The notes under the pieces: generated by a model
Databases searched by the model: none
What the model saw: the letters and a program-made list of their open reading frames with translations, nothing else
What the model was told of the DNA's origin: nothing
Made by a program: the position numbers and the translations under genes
Shown here: one piece after another, positions 62,313 to 64,000 of the stretch
Numbering within the stretch: position 1 is the first letter of the stretch
How the letters are laid out: every line of letters begins with the position of its first letter
NCBI RefSeq assembly: GCF_002846415.1
Contig: NZ_PJMX01000001.1
Location: 8,494,001-8,558,000 of the forward strand
Length of the DNA: 64,000 nucleotides
Reading direction: 5' to 3'
Source: Streptomyces sp. TLI_146
GTDB lineage: Bacteria > Actinomycetota > Actinomycetes > Streptomycetales > Streptomycetaceae

Positions 62313-62657
62313 GCTGGAGCCGTTCGCGGCCGCTGGGTCAATCAGGCCCAGGACGAGTACCGCGACTTCGTACTCGCCAGTCGGCGGCGACACGAGGCGC
62401 CGAGTTGACGACCGCTTGCGTGCTGCCCAGTTGTCGGCGTACACGGGACCTACCCGTGTACGCCGACAACTGGGCACCAACCGTCAGACTCCTTGCCGGT
62501 CCAGCGAGCGACAGTTGTCGTGCTGACCGGACCGGGCAACCGGCCGTCGCGGGGAACTGCTGGCGACTACCACCGCACTGCATCACAGTCCCCGAGAGCC
62601 ACCACCGCCGAACAACTCCTCGCGAGTTAACGCTCGCAACAGCTCGCAAACTACAAG
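62313..62657. other. Gene-free region with palindrome and short repeats
   Basis: No supported gene. It holds the perfect palindrome annotated separately. Nearby, CTCGCAAACTA occurs twice (about 62645 and 62686), with further CTCGCAA and CAGTTGTCG copies. It may be the scar of more than one mobile element. Confidence 0.45.
62424..62476. repeat. Perfect 24-bp inverted repeat with 5-base loop
   Basis: TGCCCAGTTGTCGGCGTACA plus CGGG, then ACCTA, then its exact reverse complement. It is not followed by a T-tract. Either a strong transcriptional barrier after the catabolic operon, two abutting IS ends in inverse orientation, or a protein-binding site. Confidence 0.85.
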
Positions 62658-62891
62658 TCACAGCCCCAGGTCGCAGAAGCCGGACTCGCAAACTATCCGT
62701 TGACGTAACACCGGGTAGCGGAGCGTGGTGCCTTCGTTGCTCCGCCTGATGTCGTGGCGCACCGTCGGGGCCCGGGCGTTGGCACCGTCGCGTCGCAGCG
62801 CTCCGGCGCGGCGCAAACCGTATACGCCGAGCCCGAAGGAGACGGTGGCGATGGTCAGGGGGATGGGGGTGAAGAGCCACGCGCGTTGCAT
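62658..62891 (-). CDS. Partial membrane protein, possibly DUF3592-like
   Basis: 77 residues: MQRAWLFTPIPLTIATVSFG, a membrane helix, then GLRRAGALRRDGANARAPTV and HDIRRSNEGTTLRYPVL before the sequence loses character. One helix followed by an R-x-x-G-x-x-A-x-x-x-V strand resembles the start of DUF3592 proteins, but the rest of the domain is absent. Probably truncated at both ends. Confidence 0.4.
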   Translation of the reverse strand: MQRAWLFTPIPLTIATVSFGLGVYGLRRAGALRRDGANARAPTVRHDIRRSNEGTTLRYPVLRQRIVCESGFCDLGL

Positions 62892-62962
62892 GGCTTGCGC
62901 GACGCATGCGACGGGTTCGGGTTGCGGGTGGAACGGCTCGACCAGGGCAATGCCTCTCGCGC

Positions 62963-63913
62963 TCAGGCAGCCGCTTCGGCGGTCTGGGCGGTCAGCGCCG
63001 CGAGCAGCCAGTCGTGGCTCACCCCGGGAGTGGCCACCGGCCGGCCGTCCGTGGAGCCGGTCACCTCGGCCACCAGGTCCCAGTACGTGTCGATCCGTGG
63101 ATCCGACATGAGCCACGGGCCCAGCGCACGACGGAAGTCAGGGGTGTCGCGCGTGCGCCGCGAGGCCGCGTACGCCTCGACGAAGCAGTCCAGCGCTTCG
63201 CCCGCGCGCGGCGCCCGACCCCGCCGCAACTGCGCGCCCGCCAGCTCGTAGGCCTCAGCCAGACCCGCGTACAGCACTTCGGGACGGAAGTCGGGCGAGG
63301 AGGTGTGCGCCGCCGGCTGGCACGGCTCGCCCGCGACACATGGCTGCGTCACGAACGCGGTGAGCCGGGCGAAGGCCAGCACCTGCGCGGGCGCCGGATC
63401 CTCGGGCGGTGCCGGAACCGCTGCGTCGAAGAACGCCGAGCGGGAGCGCGCCGACATCCTCGGCGGCAGCCAGGCCCGCCAGAACCGCACCAGAGGATCG
63501 GTGCTCGGCGGGGCGGCCACCGCGCCGAGCAGCCGCAGCCGGTCGGCACGCTCCTGCGGCGCGCACTCCTGAACCAGCCGCAGACCCGCCTCGCGCCACC
63601 GCAACGCCCGCATGTGGTCGCCCAGTTCCCGCAGTTGCCCCGCGACGGCCCTCTCCAGCGCCTGCCCGCCCGTGCCGTCGTCCTCGTCGAGGATCCGCCG
63701 CACCTCGGGCAGCGGCAGGTCCAGCGCGCGCAGCGAACGGATCAGCCGCAGTCGATCCAGCGCGGCCGGACCGTAGCGGCGGTGCCCGCCCGAGCTGCGG
63801 GCAGCTTCCGGCAGCAGCCCGCCATCGGAGTAGAAGCGGACCGTCTTGACGGTGGTGCCCGCGTGCTCGGCGAGTTCACCGATGCTCCACAGGCCGTCGG
63901 GGGAAAACGACAC
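62963..63913 (-). CDS. MerR-family transcriptional regulator
   Basis: 316 residues from GTG (GGGAGGTTCAA upstream). N-terminal winged HTH: WSIGELAEHAGTTVKTVRFY, SDGGLLPEAARSSGGHRRYG, LRLIRSLRALDLPLPEVRRI. A long helical C-terminal domain of about 220 residues follows (FDAAVPAPPEDPAPAQVLAF, FVTQPCVAGEPCQPAAH), so it is a ligand-sensing rather than metal-only MerR. Two cysteines in CVAGEPC may be regulatory. Target genes would lie to the right, outside the window, or be itself. Confidence 0.88.
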   Translation of the reverse strand: MSFSPDGLWSIGELAEHAGTTVKTVRFYSDGGLLPEAARSSGGHRRYGPAALDRLRLIRSLRALDLPLPEVRRILDEDDGTGGQALERAVAGQLRELGDHMRALRWREAGLRLVQECAPQERADRLRLLGAVAAPPSTDPLVRFWRAWLPPRMSARSRSAFFDAAVPAPPEDPAPAQVLAFARLTAFVTQPCVAGEPCQPAAHTSSPDFRPEVLYAGLAEAYELAGAQLRRGRAPRAGEALDCFVEAYAASRRTRDTPDFRRALGPWLMSDPRIDTYWDLVAEVTGSTDGRPVATPGVSHDWLLAALTAQTAEAAA

Positions 63914-63916
63914 TTG

Positions 63917-63936
63917 AACCTCCCTCAGGGGGAGTT
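63917..63936. promoter_or_regulatory. Possible MerR operator overlapping the ribosome site
   Basis: AACCTCCCTCAGGGGGAGTT is nearly palindromic (CTCCC...GGGAG inside AAC...GTT) and lies just before the MerR start. MerR proteins often bind such 20-bp palindromes. It also contains the Shine-Dalgarno site, so the symmetry may be coincidental. Confidence 0.35.
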
Positions 63937-64000
63937 CCTACCGTACCGGTGAGCGCGGACGGCCGATCAAGGACCAACGGGGGTGCCGTCCGCGCGCAGA

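Noticed and set aside
58320..62341. Two long open frames (about 720 and 620 codons) on the minus strand
   Set aside because: They lie exactly antisense to the FAH, ligase and monooxygenase genes, which have unmistakable motifs; no recognisable domain in the antisense frames.
1..64000. tRNA, rRNA or other structured RNA genes
   Set aside because: No T-loop consensus with acceptor pairing or rRNA-like conserved segments was noticed; a dedicated scan could still find one.

Overview
The window looks like a stretch of a Streptomyces (or close actinomycete) chromosome. It has very high G+C with G/C-biased third positions, frequent GTG starts, purine-rich Shine-Dalgarno sites, many Sec or Tat secreted proteins and typical streptomycete regulators (AraC with an AraC-binding-2 type sensor, TetR, MerR, GlxA, a two-component pair). 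I recognised no core housekeeping genes, and I count about twenty broken, truncated or frameshifted genes and IS remnants. That fits an accessory, decaying chromosomal-arm region. All family names come from recognising motifs by eye; no database was searched.

Layout. Positions 1-5168: a rightward run of an NTF2-like tail, an NTF2/SnoaL-like protein, a GT1 glycosyltransferase, an AraC regulator, an NAD(P)-dependent epimerase and an MBL-fold hydrolase, closed by two strong hairpins. 5388-9756: a secreted DNRLRE plus DUF6528-like protein, a second AraC regulator and a TPR protein. 10241-12910: an IS5 remnant, a DUF4287 protein and two dihydrofolate-reductase-like proteins, the second divergent from a TetR regulator. 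13270-15493: a decayed type VII/polymorphic-toxin-like locus next to an ISL3-like remnant. 15658-26757: hypothetical, lipoprotein, SUKH-3, secreted and membrane proteins, a decayed inverted paralogue, a deleted SpoIIE-type phosphatase, a GlxA regulator divergent from an isochorismatase-like hydrolase, and an MFS remnant. 27177-33296: two tandem RNHCP zinc-ribbon proteins, a truncated SUKH protein, a third AraC regulator, a LuxR remnant, a GvpU-like protein and a CbiZ-like amidohydrolase.

33378-36491 holds the most striking gene: a 1037-residue protein with an eCIS-type DUF4157 domain (HEFSH motif), a Lys/Ser-rich linker and a deaminase-like HAE...PCxxC motif, with no injection-system structural genes in view. 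37463-45903 contains secreted proteins, a Tat-exported DUF6528 paralogue, a complete IS630 element (40397-41544, perfect 24-bp ends, TA duplication) inserted in the stop codon of a decayed SRPBCC gene, a decarboxylase remnant and a quinone oxidoreductase. 46044-52874 has a truncated LysE exporter, an endonuclease/exonuclease/phosphatase-family membrane protein divergent from a two-component system, a PPOX protein and an SDR.

54067-62158 is the clearest functional unit. A TetR repressor and a DHA2 MFS exporter face a tightly overlapping operon of a VOC extradiol-dioxygenase-like protein, an FAH-family hydrolase, an acyl-CoA ligase and an FAD monooxygenase. Matching ACTGAT/ATCAGT palindromes lie in front of both transcription units, suggesting one repressor controls efflux and catabolism of an aromatic compound. 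After it come an IS5 remnant, a perfect 53-bp palindrome, a partial membrane protein and a MerR regulator at the right edge. I saw no tRNA, rRNA, CRISPR array or riboswitch.
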